From Planococcus sp. CPCC 101016 (GTDB taxonomy: Bacteria; Bacillota; Bacilli; Bacillales_A; Planococcaceae): a stretch of DNA of 64,000 nucleotides. Position 1 is the first letter of the stretch. The number at the start of each line of letters is the position of its first letter. Where the stretch lies: NCBI RefSeq assembly GCF_007859295.1, contig NZ_VOHB01000002.1, positions 558,001-622,000 of the forward strand. Reading direction: 5' to 3'. Below are positions 25,624 to 34,121 of the stretch, in pieces. The position numbers and the translations under genes were made by a program. Below the pieces are notes generated by a model, which saw nothing but the letters and a program-made list of their open reading frames with translations, searched no databases and had not been told where the DNA came from.

Positions 25624-26790
25624 GTGAAAATAAAGAAAATCGATGTAAAAACAGTGCCAATCAGCAGTCCCATCCGGAATGCTTATATAGATTTTAGTAA
25701 AATGACTACTTCTGCATTAGCAATCACCACTGATGTCATCAAAGATGGAAAACCTGTAGTCGGCTACGGCTTTAACTCAAATGGACGGTATGCGCCTACT
25801 TGTCTATTGGAAGAGCGCTTTATCCCAAGGCTGCTGGAAGCGGATCCAAAAGATATCGTAACAGACGATGGATCCAACCTGGATCCGCATAAAATACATA
25901 ACATTATCATGGCTAACGAAAAGCCGGGAGGCCACGGCGAGCGCGCAGTTGCAGTGGGAGTCATCGATATGGCAGTTTGGGATGCCGTTGCAAAAATTGA
26001 AGAGAAACCTTTATACCAATTGCTTGCGGATCGCTATGGTACAGGCAAAACGGATGACAAAGTATATATCTATGCGGCAGGCGGCTATTATTTCCCGGAT
26101 AAAGGATTGACCGAACTGCAGGGCGAAATGAGATCTTATCTGGATTTGGGCTATCGTGACGTGAAAATGAAAGTCGGAGGCGCTTCGCTAAATGAAGATT
26201 TGCAGCGGATTGAAGCAGTTCTGGCCATTTTACCGAAAGGCAGCGGATTGATGATCGACGCAAATGGCCGTTTTGATTTGGATTATGCCATCGAATTTGG
26301 TGAAAAAGTGAAAGACTATGAGTTGATTTGGTACGAGGAAGCTGGAGATCCTTTGGATTATCATCTGCAAGCAGAACTTTCCAAACGTTATCCGCATGCC
26401 ATGGCAACAGGCGAAAATCTGTTTTCGCTTCAGGATGCGACCAATTTAATTCGTTACGGAGGAATGAACCCGGAAAAAGATTTCCTGCAATTCGATTGTG
26501 CGCTTAGCTATGGCCTGGTGGAATACTTGCGGATTCTCGACATGATGAAAGAACACGGTTGGTCTTCACGCCGCTGCATTCCCCACGGCGGTCATCAACT
26601 GTCCCTTAATATTGCAGCGGGTCTGGCACTTCATGGCAATGAATCATACCCAGGAGTCTTTGAACCTTTTGGGGGATTTGCGGATCGGTATGCGGTGGAA
26701 GATGGCTATGTAGGGCTTCCTGAAGTACCGGGAATCGGCTTCGAAGAAAAAAGTAATTTGTATGGATTGTTGTTGACGATCGGAAAATAG
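25624..26790 (+). CDS. tarD: D(-)-tartrate dehydratase (enolase superfamily)
   Basis: A 388-residue mandelate-racemase-type enzyme. It matches my memory of the structurally characterised Bradyrhizobium D-tartrate dehydratase (389 residues) over its whole length, including SSPIRNAYIDFSKMTTS near residue 12, VGYGFNSNGRYAP near 46 and NEKPGGHGERAVAVG near 100. The catalytic set is intact: Lys in VKMKVGG near 183, metal ligands in MIDANGRFDLD, WYEEAGDPLDY and ATGENLFS, and the catalytic His in RCIPHGGHQLSLN near 320. It dehydrates D-tartrate to oxaloacetate. GTG at 25624 was chosen for RBS spacing; GTG at 25615 is possible. This is the strongest substrate clue in the region. Confidence 0.88.
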   Translation: MKIKKIDVKTVPISSPIRNAYIDFSKMTTSALAITTDVIKDGKPVVGYGFNSNGRYAPTCLLEERFIPRLLEADPKDIVTDDGSNLDPHKIHNIIMANEKPGGHGERAVAVGVIDMAVWDAVAKIEEKPLYQLLADRYGTGKTDDKVYIYAAGGYYFPDKGLTELQGEMRSYLDLGYRDVKMKVGGASLNEDLQRIEAVLAILPKGSGLMIDANGRFDLDYAIEFGEKVKDYELIWYEEAGDPLDYHLQAELSKRYPHAMATGENLFSLQDATNLIRYGGMNPEKDFLQFDCALSYGLVEYLRILDMMKEHGWSSRRCIPHGGHQLSLNIAAGLALHGNESYPGVFEPFGGFADRYAVEDGYVGLPEVPGIGFEEKSNLYGLLLTIGK

Positions 26791-26818
26791 TGGCTGGCTA
26801 AGGAAAGGAGGGGTAAAG

Positions 26819-27520
26819 ATGGCCGAGAAAATGGAATTCAATCAAGAGATTGCGACAGAATATGATAAAGGGGTGAGGCGGACTTTGCCGACTTATGACC
26901 CGATGCTTCGCCTTTCGCAAACCTTTCTGCGAAGTGCTCTTAACGAAAACGCCGAAGTACTGGTAGTCGGCTGCGGAGGCGGCAACGAATTGAAAGCATT
27001 TGGTGTACCGAATCCGGAATGGCGTTTTACAGCTGTCGATCCTTCGAAGGCGATGCTGGAAGCGGCCAAAGCCAAAGCGGAGCATGCAGGAATTGAAGAT
27101 CGCATCGAGTGGATAAATGGCACGGTCATGGAGGTGCCAACAGAAAAGAGCTTTGATGGGGCAACCTGTATTCTCGTGTTGCATTTCGTGCCTGAACTAG
27201 AAGACAAAAAGGCATTGCTGATGAAAATAAGAAGCCATCTAAATCCAGGTGCCCCTTTCGTATTGGTCAGTAAATTCGGAGATCCGAATGATTCCGAATT
27301 TAAAGAGCTGGTGGCTTTATGGAGAAACTACTGGCTGGATATGACCAATCTGCCTGAAGCGCAAGTGGATGAGCTCATGAAAGGAACTTTAACCGAATCC
27401 TCGATTTCTGAATCTGCCATACGTGGACTATTGAGGGAGTCGGGGTTTCACCGGGTTGCGAACTTTTTCAAAACCAATCATTTCGGCGGTTGGATTTGTT
27501 ATGCGGCTTCAAAAGAATAA
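26819..27520 (+). CDS. class I SAM-dependent methyltransferase
   Basis: A 233-residue Rossmann methyltransferase. Motif I is VLVVGCGGGNELKAF near residue 44, the acidic motif II is FTAVDPSKAMLEAAKAKA near 66, and the post-motif strand is DGATCILVLHFVPELEDKKALL near 114, followed by LNPGAPFVLVSKFGD. The general pattern is like small-molecule carboxyl or carboxymethyl methyltransferases (CmoA or trans-aconitate methyltransferase type) rather than DNA or rRNA enzymes, but exact substrate is unknown. It lies 28 nt after tarD with an aaaggagggg RBS and before a dicarboxylate carrier. Confidence 0.8.
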   Translation: MAEKMEFNQEIATEYDKGVRRTLPTYDPMLRLSQTFLRSALNENAEVLVVGCGGGNELKAFGVPNPEWRFTAVDPSKAMLEAAKAKAEHAGIEDRIEWINGTVMEVPTEKSFDGATCILVLHFVPELEDKKALLMKIRSHLNPGAPFVLVSKFGDPNDSEFKELVALWRNYWLDMTNLPEAQVDELMKGTLTESSISESAIRGLLRESGFHRVANFFKTNHFGGWICYAASKE

Positions 27521-27580
27521 GGATTCATTCTTTCTGCTTTTAAGTGAAGCTTTTCGGCTGGAAAAAGGGAGGAAGAAAAC

Positions 27581-29002
27581 ATGAAAAGCAATATGGCAGA
27601 AAACAGGAAAACACTTCTGTTTATAGGCATCGCTGTTTTGGGTTTTCTTACCGCCTATTTTCTATTGCCGAATGAATTTTCCTACGCTGCTAAAGTAATG
27701 ACCAGCATCATTACGCTTGGAATTATCTTATGGTCACTGGAACCGATTCCGATTGGATTGACGGCATTAATTATTCTGTTATTAATGCTATTGTTCGGAA
27801 TTGCTGATACTTCGGTTATCTTCAGTGGATTTTCCTCGCCTGCCACTTATTTGATTGTTGGCGGTATGATGTTGGCCACCGCAGTCAACGAAACTGCCTT
27901 GATTAAGCGGATGAGCTATACGATTCTGAAAAAATGGGGCAGCCGATCAGCAGGATTGCTAGGCAGCATTATCATTATTCAACAAATCCAGGCGTTCTTT
28001 ATTCCTTCTACTGCTGTTCGGTCGGCGCTGATTCTGCCAGTTTCAACGATGATCATCGAAACGACCCATGCTGAACCGGGTGGGAATCTGCGGAAAATGA
28101 TTATGCTGGGAGTTGCTTTTGGAGGGATTATCAGCGGAACCTCTGTTATGACTGCGGCTATCGGCAATATTTTGACAGTGGAACTGCTCAATCGTTTTGC
28201 GGGAATCAATATCACGTATTTTCAATGGTTTTACTACACGTTTCCAATTTGGTTGATATTGATTCCGGCAATATGGCTCATGCTGCTGAAGGTCTTTCCA
28301 TTATCTGAAGACCAACAATACTTTCCAGCAATCAAAGATGAAATGACGGAGAAGTTGAAGGAATTGGGTCCGGTCAACGCGCGGGAAATACGCTGTTTGG
28401 CCATTCTGCTGGCAATCGTGATTTTTTGGCTGACAGAACCTCTTCATGGCCTGCATCCCAGTGTACCGGCATTAGCCGGTGTGGTGCTGATGACATTGCC
28501 AATTATCGGTGTCGCTTCATGGGAACCGGTCGTCCGGATCAACTACAATACCGTTTTGTTGATCAGTGTCACATTGTCTATGGGCTATACATTCGTGGAT
28601 TCGGGTGCAGCTACTACCATCAGCCAATATCTCAGTGTGGGCTGGTTTATGCAGCTTATCCAAAATCCGTTTTCTGCTGTGGTCATCGTCATTGTTCTGG
28701 CTCAGATATTTCATAAGATGATTTCCAATGTCGCGACCGCTGTTGTGGTGCTGGTGCCGATTGTCATAAGCGTCGCGCAAAACGCCGGCATTGATCCACT
28801 GGCAATTGCTTTTACAACGGGATTGACCTGCCTTTTCGGATTTGTGCTGATTGTAGAATCCATGCCGAACCTGATTGCCCACAGCACCGGAATGATTTCG
28901 CAAAAAGATTTTTTGAAGCCCGGTTTATACGCCACAGTCCTATCAATGGCAACAACTATTCTGGTAGCTGCTACTTGGTGGAATTGGATTGGGCTGATTT
29001 GA
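27581..29002 (+). CDS. DASS/SLC13 family dicarboxylate transporter
   Basis: A 473-residue membrane protein with about 12 hydrophobic segments and the DASS architecture: LEPIPIGLTALIILLLMLLFG near residue 50, FSSPATYLIVGGMMLATA near 85, two ion-binding SNT-like hairpins (GGIISGTSVMTAAIGNILTVE near 185; FHKMISNVATAVVVLVPIV near 380), and a helical C-terminus. Such carriers move succinate, citrate, tartrate or malate with Na+ or by exchange (CitT/TtdT group). It probably brings in the acids used by the adjacent tartrate enzymes. It has a gggagg RBS, 60 nt after the methyltransferase. Confidence 0.85.
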   Translation: MKSNMAENRKTLLFIGIAVLGFLTAYFLLPNEFSYAAKVMTSIITLGIILWSLEPIPIGLTALIILLLMLLFGIADTSVIFSGFSSPATYLIVGGMMLATAVNETALIKRMSYTILKKWGSRSAGLLGSIIIIQQIQAFFIPSTAVRSALILPVSTMIIETTHAEPGGNLRKMIMLGVAFGGIISGTSVMTAAIGNILTVELLNRFAGINITYFQWFYYTFPIWLILIPAIWLMLLKVFPLSEDQQYFPAIKDEMTEKLKELGPVNAREIRCLAILLAIVIFWLTEPLHGLHPSVPALAGVVLMTLPIIGVASWEPVVRINYNTVLLISVTLSMGYTFVDSGAATTISQYLSVGWFMQLIQNPFSAVVIVIVLAQIFHKMISNVATAVVVLVPIVISVAQNAGIDPLAIAFTTGLTCLFGFVLIVESMPNLIAHSTGMISQKDFLKPGLYATVLSMATTILVAATWWNWIGLI

Positions 29003-29133
29003 ACAAAGGTTTAAGTTGGGCTGCTTATTTTTAAATGAACACTATTGTGCTGAAACTACTCTTCAAACCTTTTTTAAAGCTATATAAAAAGATGATTTTA
29101 GTTCAACTAATACATCCAGAAGGAGGAATTCAT

Positions 29134-30300
29134 ATGCTGCCATTGGAAGGAATAACCGTTGTTTCTTTGGAACAGGCTGTTGCAGCGCCTTTTGCGACAA
29201 GGCAATTAGCCGATTTGGGTGCCCGCGTCATTAAGGTGGAACGGCCTGGGGTAGGGGATTTTGCCAGAAACTATGACAAAACGGTCAAAGGAATGGCCAG
29301 CCATTTTGTGTGGATTAATCGTTCAAAAGAGTCGTTGGCGCTAGATTTAAAACAGGAAGAGGCCAAGGAGGTTTTGCATAAATTGCTGGAAAAGGCAGAT
29401 GTGTTCCTGCACAATCTTGCTCCAGGTGCGGTTGATCGGCTGGGATTCAGCGCCGCCGAACTGAAGGAGAAGTATCCAGAGCTGATCATTTGCTCGATTT
29501 CCGGTTATGGCACTGTTGGGCCTTACACCAATAAAAAAGCATATGATTTGCTGATCCAATGTGAAGCGGGGCTGGTATCAGTTACCGGAACTGAGGATAC
29601 GCCCTCTAAAGCTGGAATTTCCATTGCGGATATTGCGGCAGGCATGTATGCCTATACCGGTGTGCTAACCGCTATCATTTCGCGCTATAAAACTGGAAAA
29701 GGTGCAATCATAGAAGTTTCCATGCTTGAAGCACTGGCGGAATGGATGGGATACCCTCTCTATTACTCTGCTTATGGAGAAAATGAACCCCAGCGAACCG
29801 GGGCAAGCCATGCAACAATTTATCCATATGGTCCTTTTAAAGCGGGGGACGGAAAAATGGTCTTTATGGGAATTCAAAATGAACGAGAATGGGTGGAGTT
29901 TTGTGAAACTGTATTAAATGATCCCGGTCTGGCATCTGATGCATTATTCAATAGCAATTCCCACCGAGTCGCCAATAAAACGGCTTTGAAAACAATTATC
30001 GAAGACGTATTTCAGACGATGGATTCCAGTCAAGTTATCGAGCGGCTGGAGCAGTCACGGATTGCCAATGCACGGCTGAATACGATGAATGAATTGGTCG
30101 AGCATCCACAATTAGCGGCACGCAATCGCTGGAGGGAAGTGGATTCGCCAGTCGGTAAATTAAAAGCGCTGATTCCTCCTGTTACATCAGATGAAGTGGA
30201 TACCGTCATGAATCCAATTCCGGAAGTTGGCGAACATACGCAAACCATTCTATCGGAGCTTGGGTTTTCAGATCAGCAAATCGGCAAATTGACTACCTAA
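29134..30300 (+). CDS. CaiB/BaiF family CoA-transferase (class III)
   Basis: A 388-residue class III CoA-transferase. Typical segments are LPLEGITVVSLEQAVAAPFATRQLADLGARVIKVE at the N-terminus, ADVFLHNLAPGAVDRLGF near residue 88, and AYDLLIQCEAGLVSVTG near 138, which carries the catalytic Asp. The C-terminal HPQLAARNRWREVDSPVG completes the fold. The ATG at 29134 has an aaggagg RBS; the frame is open 33 codons upstream without family similarity. It likely activates a dicarboxylate (glutarate, itaconate, citramalate or HMG type) with succinyl-CoA or acetyl-CoA as donor, feeding the CitE-, HMGL- and acyl-CoA-dehydrogenase-like enzymes nearby. Confidence 0.87.
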   Translation: MLPLEGITVVSLEQAVAAPFATRQLADLGARVIKVERPGVGDFARNYDKTVKGMASHFVWINRSKESLALDLKQEEAKEVLHKLLEKADVFLHNLAPGAVDRLGFSAAELKEKYPELIICSISGYGTVGPYTNKKAYDLLIQCEAGLVSVTGTEDTPSKAGISIADIAAGMYAYTGVLTAIISRYKTGKGAIIEVSMLEALAEWMGYPLYYSAYGENEPQRTGASHATIYPYGPFKAGDGKMVFMGIQNEREWVEFCETVLNDPGLASDALFNSNSHRVANKTALKTIIEDVFQTMDSSQVIERLEQSRIANARLNTMNELVEHPQLAARNRWREVDSPVGKLKALIPPVTSDEVDTVMNPIPEVGEHTQTILSELGFSDQQIGKLTT

Positions 30301-30332
30301 CGAAAAGCGGGCATTCGAAAGGGGAAATGAGA

Positions 30333-31508
30333 ATGACAAAATTAACATCACTGGAACGAGAGCAGTTGCGGCAGGAAGTGAGAAAGCTATGTTCAAAATT
30401 CCCTAATTCCTATTGGAGAAAGTTGGATCTTGAGCGGGAATACCCGTATGAATTTGTGGATGCATTAACAAAAAGCGGGTACTTGTCAGCATTGATTCCT
30501 GAACAGTATGGCGGCAAAGGTTACGGGATGATGGAAGCGACCGTCATTTTGGAAGAAATCAACCGCTCCGGAGGGCATGCTGCTGGTTGCCATGCTCAGA
30601 TGTATACAATGGGCGCATTATTGAAGCATGGCAGCGAAGAACAAAAAAAACAATATCTCCCTGGAATTGCAGATGGCTCAATCCGCTTTCAGGCATTTTC
30701 CGTGACGGAAGAAAAAGCAGGATCGAATACAACTGCAATTGAGACTTTTGCTGAAAAAACGGCGAATGGCTATGTGGTCAATGGCCATAAAAATTGGACC
30801 AGCCGCTTACAACAGTCGGATTTGGTGATGCTTCTCGCACGAACAACTCCGATTGAGGAAGTTGGGGAACGGCGGACGGAAGGGCTTAGCCTGTTCCTGG
30901 TGGACCTGCGAATCATTCGTGAGCAACAGCCAGAATCTCTGATTGTTGAGCCGGTCCGTGCAATGTTCAATTATGCAACCAATCAAGTCTGGTACAAAAA
31001 CATGGAAATTCCGGCTGAATGTTTGATTGGAGAAGAAGGCAAAGGGTTTCGCTATGTGCTGGACGGCATGAATGCGGAGAGGACTTTATTGGCAGCGGAA
31101 GCGATTGGCGACGGTTATTTCTTTATTGATAAAGCCACCAACTATGCCAATGAGCGCGAGGTCTTCAACCGGAAAATAGGTGAAAATCAAGGGATCCAAT
31201 TCCCCATTGCCCGCGCTTATGCAGCAATAAAAGCAGCCGACTTGATGCGTTATGAAGCAGCAAGGCGATTTGATGAGGATGAAAAATTTGGAGAACAGGC
31301 CAATCTGGCGAAATTTTTGTCCAGTGAAGCGAGCTGGCAGGCAGCGAATGTCTGCCTGGATACATTTGGCGGTTATGGATTTGTCGATGAGTATGACGTG
31401 GAACGGAAGTTCAGAGAAACAAGAATGTATCAGGTGGCACCTGTCAGCAACAATATGATTTTGGCTTATCTTGGACAGAATGTCCTGAAGATGCCGCGCT
31501 CCTATTGA
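30333..31508 (+). CDS. acyl-CoA dehydrogenase
   Basis: A 391-residue FAD enzyme of normal length. It shows FQAFSVTEEKAGSNTTAIET near residue 115 (flavin-binding), NGHKNWTSRLQQSD near 150, RKIGENQGIQFPIARAYAAI near 273, and DTFGGYGFVDEYDVERKFR near 350, whose EYDVER carries the catalytic Glu at the MCAD-type position. ATG at 30333 is preferred over ATG at 30327 because of spacing from the aaagggg RBS. It follows the CoA-transferase by 32 nt, so the pair probably activates and then oxidises or decarboxylates one dicarboxylic acid. It is the last gene before the repeat-split terminator. Confidence 0.87.
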   Translation: MTKLTSLEREQLRQEVRKLCSKFPNSYWRKLDLEREYPYEFVDALTKSGYLSALIPEQYGGKGYGMMEATVILEEINRSGGHAAGCHAQMYTMGALLKHGSEEQKKQYLPGIADGSIRFQAFSVTEEKAGSNTTAIETFAEKTANGYVVNGHKNWTSRLQQSDLVMLLARTTPIEEVGERRTEGLSLFLVDLRIIREQQPESLIVEPVRAMFNYATNQVWYKNMEIPAECLIGEEGKGFRYVLDGMNAERTLLAAEAIGDGYFFIDKATNYANEREVFNRKIGENQGIQFPIARAYAAIKAADLMRYEAARRFDEDEKFGEQANLAKFLSSEASWQAANVCLDTFGGYGFVDEYDVERKFRETRMYQVAPVSNNMILAYLGQNVLKMPRSY

Positions 31509-31518
31509 GGTCTATAAA

Positions 31519-31548
31519 AAAAGACGGCAGAATTTTTCCTACCGTCTG
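31519..31548. terminator. left copy of a duplicated terminator hairpin
   Basis: A 26-nt hairpin (31523-31548) has an A-run before it but no T-run after it, because repeat element 1 begins here. It can end transcription on the - strand (convergent abgB) but not on the + strand. An almost identical copy lies at 32142-32167. Confidence 0.75.
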
Positions 31549-32142
31549 AGCTTGTAGACAAAAGAATATATATGTCACTAAACGAATGAAACTTTATTTC
31601 ATTTTACTTGCACCGGATCCTGCGCTCCAGGCGGACGCGTTCCGCGGGCTCGCGCCGAACTAACTCGGCCTTACGTCCGAGTGGATTTCGGCACTTCGCT
31701 TTCCCGCAGGAAGCGAGTCGGGCTGTGCCTGACTCGTTTGCGACGAAGCAGCGCAGCGATGCAGGAGCATATCTCTGCCCTTCGCCGCCTTGCGCTTCGG
31801 ATCCTCGAGTGAAGGGTTTTTTAACAGTCTTACTCAGGCTTTATTTATCCTGAGCTGACTAGCAGGCTTCTGCCTTTGATTGAAACCATACGATCCCGAC
31901 CGGGCTGGCCACGAAGACTCCTGTTGGAAGCAGCGCAGCGACGAAAGCTGAAGACCCCACAGGAAAGGCATTGGCCGAAGCTTGCAAGGACAAGCCTTTG
32001 CGACGAAGCTAGCGCAGCGATGCAGGAGCATGGGTTTTTCCAGTGACGAGGAGGCTGAAGCTGAGCCCACGGAAAGCGAAGTGGCCAGCCCGGTTGGATT
32101 ATACATCCTATTCATTTTAATTTGACTTTGTCTACAGTCTGA
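31548..32142. repeat. extragenic repeat element, copy 1 (595 bp)
   Basis: The element is bounded by imperfect terminal inverted repeats sharing TGTAGACAAA: TGAGCTTGTAGACAAAA at 31548-31564 and its counterpart at 32126-32142. Inside are two GC-rich hairpin-prone modules: A (31615-31804, bounded by GGATCC) and B (31899-32095, bounded by an ACCGGG-CTGGCCAC inverted repeat). The same sequence in the same order is found at 39260-39702. This copy is longer because about 70 extra bases lie in module A and more in module B, including a directly repeated segment (31737-31770 and 31997-32031). No transposase is encoded. It resembles a non-autonomous mobile element and is flanked by duplicated terminator hairpins. 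Confidence 0.82.
31737..32031 (+). repeat. internal direct repeat pair within element copy 1
   Basis: Segments 31737-31770 and 31997-32031 are the same except for one inserted T (both begin TTTGCGACGAAGC and end GATGCAGGAGCAT). Neither is in copy 2, so they look like later insertions of a small module into copy 1. Confidence 0.75.
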
Positions 32143-32170
32143 GACAGCAGAATTTTTCCTGCCGTCTTTT
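32142..32170. terminator. right copy of a duplicated terminator hairpin
   Basis: The hairpin at 32142-32167 matches that at 31523-31548 at 24 of 26 positions and is followed by a T-run. It should terminate + strand transcription that has read through the left hairpin and the element. Confidence 0.8.
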
Positions 32171-32191
32171 TTAATGCTCTATAACGTTAGC

Positions 32192-33625
32192 TTATTTTAC
32201 AGCCGATGGCTTGACGCCTTCTGGTATTGGACAAGTATACGGTTCTTTCGCCCGCTTCTGTTCATGTTCGTCTTTGATTGCCTGCAGATCTTTAGGATTA
32301 TTGAACAAATGGATGGCAGTGTTCGCCATAGCTTCGGAAGACAGTAGCATGCCGCTGTGGGCAAACGAGCTGATGCCTTGCGTTACCATTTGCCAAGTAT
32401 GAAGAGGTGTCCCAAGTGCTGACGTGGCAGTAGTCAATTGAGCTGTCGGGACCACCCAGCTGACATCCGAAACGTCGGTGGAACCTGCCATGACTTCATC
32501 GGATGGGACATAATCGGAAATGATGTCCGAAAGGTATTTGCCTTCGAACTCGCTGCCGTCACCGCTGTAGCCAAAACTTTTGATGCCGGCAAGGAAATTA
32601 TTTTTTTCGCCTTCAGACAAGGTCTGCCAAATGTCGGCAGCAAATTCCTTTTCTTCAGCTGTGGGACTGATTGCCCCTGCTTCGTGTAATTTATCGTTTA
32701 GAATCGTTTCCAGTGTTCGATTGGGTTCATAATTGGAGCAAGCTTTATCGAAGACGATCGTCATACTGGTTTCGGTCATCAATGCAGCACCCTCCGCAAT
32801 TTTACAGACACGTTTATAGATTTCATCTACTTGTGCGACTTTAGGCGCGCGGATCAAATACAGCACTTCCGCTTCAGACTGAACAACGTTCGGTGAAAAT
32901 CCTCCGCTGTTGGTGATGGCGTAATGCATTCGCGCTTCCTGTACGACATGCTCGCGCAAGTAATTGACGCCGACATTCATCAACTCCACTGCATCCAATG
33001 CACTGCGTCCTAAATGGGGGGAATTTGCTGCATGCGAAGCGATGCCTTTAAATCGGAAATAGACCTGGTAGTTGGCAAGGCTGGATAAACTCATGATTGT
33101 ATTCGCAGAAGAAGGATGCCAGGTTAACGCAACATCCAAGCCGTCAAAAACCCCTTCACGCACCATGAAGGTTTTTCCGGAACCGCCTTCCTCGGCAGGA
33201 CATCCATAAAACTTCACGGTTCCGCTAATATCGTTTTCCGTAAGATAAGCTTTAACCGCATATGCCGCAGCGAGGGAGCCTGTGCCAAGCAGGTTGTGCC
33301 CGCAGCCATGCCCAACCCCGCCCTGCTCCAAAGGTTCTTGTTGGGTTGAATTGGCTTTTTGACTGAGTCCGGATAAGGCATCGAATTCACCCAAAAACCC
33401 GATGACAGGCTTTCCTTCACCGTAGGATGCAACAAATGCTGTTTCGATGCCGCCCACTCCCCGTTCAACGATAAACCCTTCTTTTTCAAGTTCATCAGCT
33501 AAAAAAGAAGCTGACTCAAATTCTTGGTAGCGCGTTTCAGGATGTTCCCAAACATATTGGCTGATTGATTCAAAGCGATTCCTATTGCTCGATAAGTAGC
33601 CGCTGACTGCAGAGTCGATTGCCAT
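32192..33625 (-). CDS. abgB: AbgB-like p-aminobenzoyl-glutamate hydrolase subunit
   Basis: A 477-residue M20 amidohydrolase close in length to E. coli AbgB (481). Seen: WEHPETRYQEFESA near residue 29, GFLGEFDALSGLSQ near 75, the metal loop GHGCGHNLLGTGSLAAA near 106, FYGCPAEEGGSGKTFMVREG near 142, TWHPSSANTI near 175, and FKGIASHAANSPHLGRSALDA near 199. These are AbgB features and differ from the AbgA-type gene at 10443. AbgA and AbgB normally form a heteromeric hydrolase, yet here the genes are 20 kb apart with abgB on the opposite strand. A strong aaggagg RBS precedes the start. Confidence 0.87.
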   Translation of the reverse strand: MAIDSAVSGYLSSNRNRFESISQYVWEHPETRYQEFESASFLADELEKEGFIVERGVGGIETAFVASYGEGKPVIGFLGEFDALSGLSQKANSTQQEPLEQGGVGHGCGHNLLGTGSLAAAYAVKAYLTENDISGTVKFYGCPAEEGGSGKTFMVREGVFDGLDVALTWHPSSANTIMSLSSLANYQVYFRFKGIASHAANSPHLGRSALDAVELMNVGVNYLREHVVQEARMHYAITNSGGFSPNVVQSEAEVLYLIRAPKVAQVDEIYKRVCKIAEGAALMTETSMTIVFDKACSNYEPNRTLETILNDKLHEAGAISPTAEEKEFAADIWQTLSEGEKNNFLAGIKSFGYSGDGSEFEGKYLSDIISDYVPSDEVMAGSTDVSDVSWVVPTAQLTTATSALGTPLHTWQMVTQGISSFAHSGMLLSSEAMANTAIHLFNNPKDLQAIKDEHEQKRAKEPYTCPIPEGVKPSAVK

Positions 33626-33811
33626 ATCAGTTCCTCCTTTGAAATAAATTCATAACCATTATAACAAAAATACACTCAATTCTGAAAAAAGGAACAAATT
33701 GATTCACTAAATCAAATTATGAAAATATTTTTTGTTTTTATTAGAGCTATACGGCTTCTAGGTTTATGAAAAATGGAACCGTTTTCAAAAAGTCTAAATA
33801 TTTTTTATATA

Positions 33812-33840
33812 TTGACAATGGATTTTAAGCTGTATATGAT
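33812..33840 (+). promoter_or_regulatory. sigma-A promoter of the T-box/serA operon
   Basis: TTGACA (33812-33817) and TATGAT (33835-33840) are separated by 17 nt. This is the clearest vegetative promoter in the window and precedes the T-box leader. Confidence 0.85.
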
Positions 33841-33869
33841 GGAGTCAATTCAAATATACAGATTAACTA

Positions 33870-34121
33870 TGTTGATGGAGATACGCTTTGTGCAGAGAAA
33901 TTTCAAGAGAGCTGATGGTTGGTGAGAATCAGTGGTTTCGGCATTTTGCAGCACTCCTGAATAGATGGATTGAACACCCCAGTAGGTCCATCCGTGTCAT
34001 GTCCGTTACGCATGTGAACCAATGAGACTGTCAAATTACTGACAGTGAATTAGGGTGGTACCGCGAAATGGAAGACTCTTCGCCCCTTGCATCTTTATGT
34101 AAGGGCGAAGAGTCTTTTTTG
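33870..34121 (+). ncRNA. T-box riboswitch, serine specific (UCC specifier)
   Basis: Stem I features AGAGAGCTGATGGTTGGTGAG (33906 on) are followed by GCAC-TCC-TGAA, placing the specifier TCC (Ser) at 33955-33957. Stem II/III sequences follow, then the highly conserved T-box AGGGTGGTACCGCG at 34052-34065, whose TGGT bulge pairs with uncharged tRNA acceptor end. The leader ends in an intrinsic terminator (34073-34119). Uncharged tRNA-Ser should favour the antiterminator and switch on the aminotransferase-serA operon. The T-box call is certain; the specifier is read by pattern and agrees with the genes. Confidence 0.95.
34073..34121 (+). terminator. T-box regulated attenuator terminator
   Basis: GC-rich arms 34073-34087 and 34101-34115 with a loop of about 13 nt are followed by six T. 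Antiterminator formation by the preceding T-box sequence would prevent this hairpin. Confidence 0.92.

Noticed and set aside
31608-31853. An 81-codon + strand frame inside repeat element 1, and a 61-codon frame starting the same way in element 2 (39319-39504).
   Set aside because: The two frames end at different points because of an insertion, have no RBS, and are rich in Arg/Ser as expected for GC-rich repeat DNA. They are artefacts of the repeat.
31834-32115. A 93-codon - strand frame in repeat element 1.
   Set aside because: It spans the repeat's module B, lacks an RBS and is not kept in the second copy.
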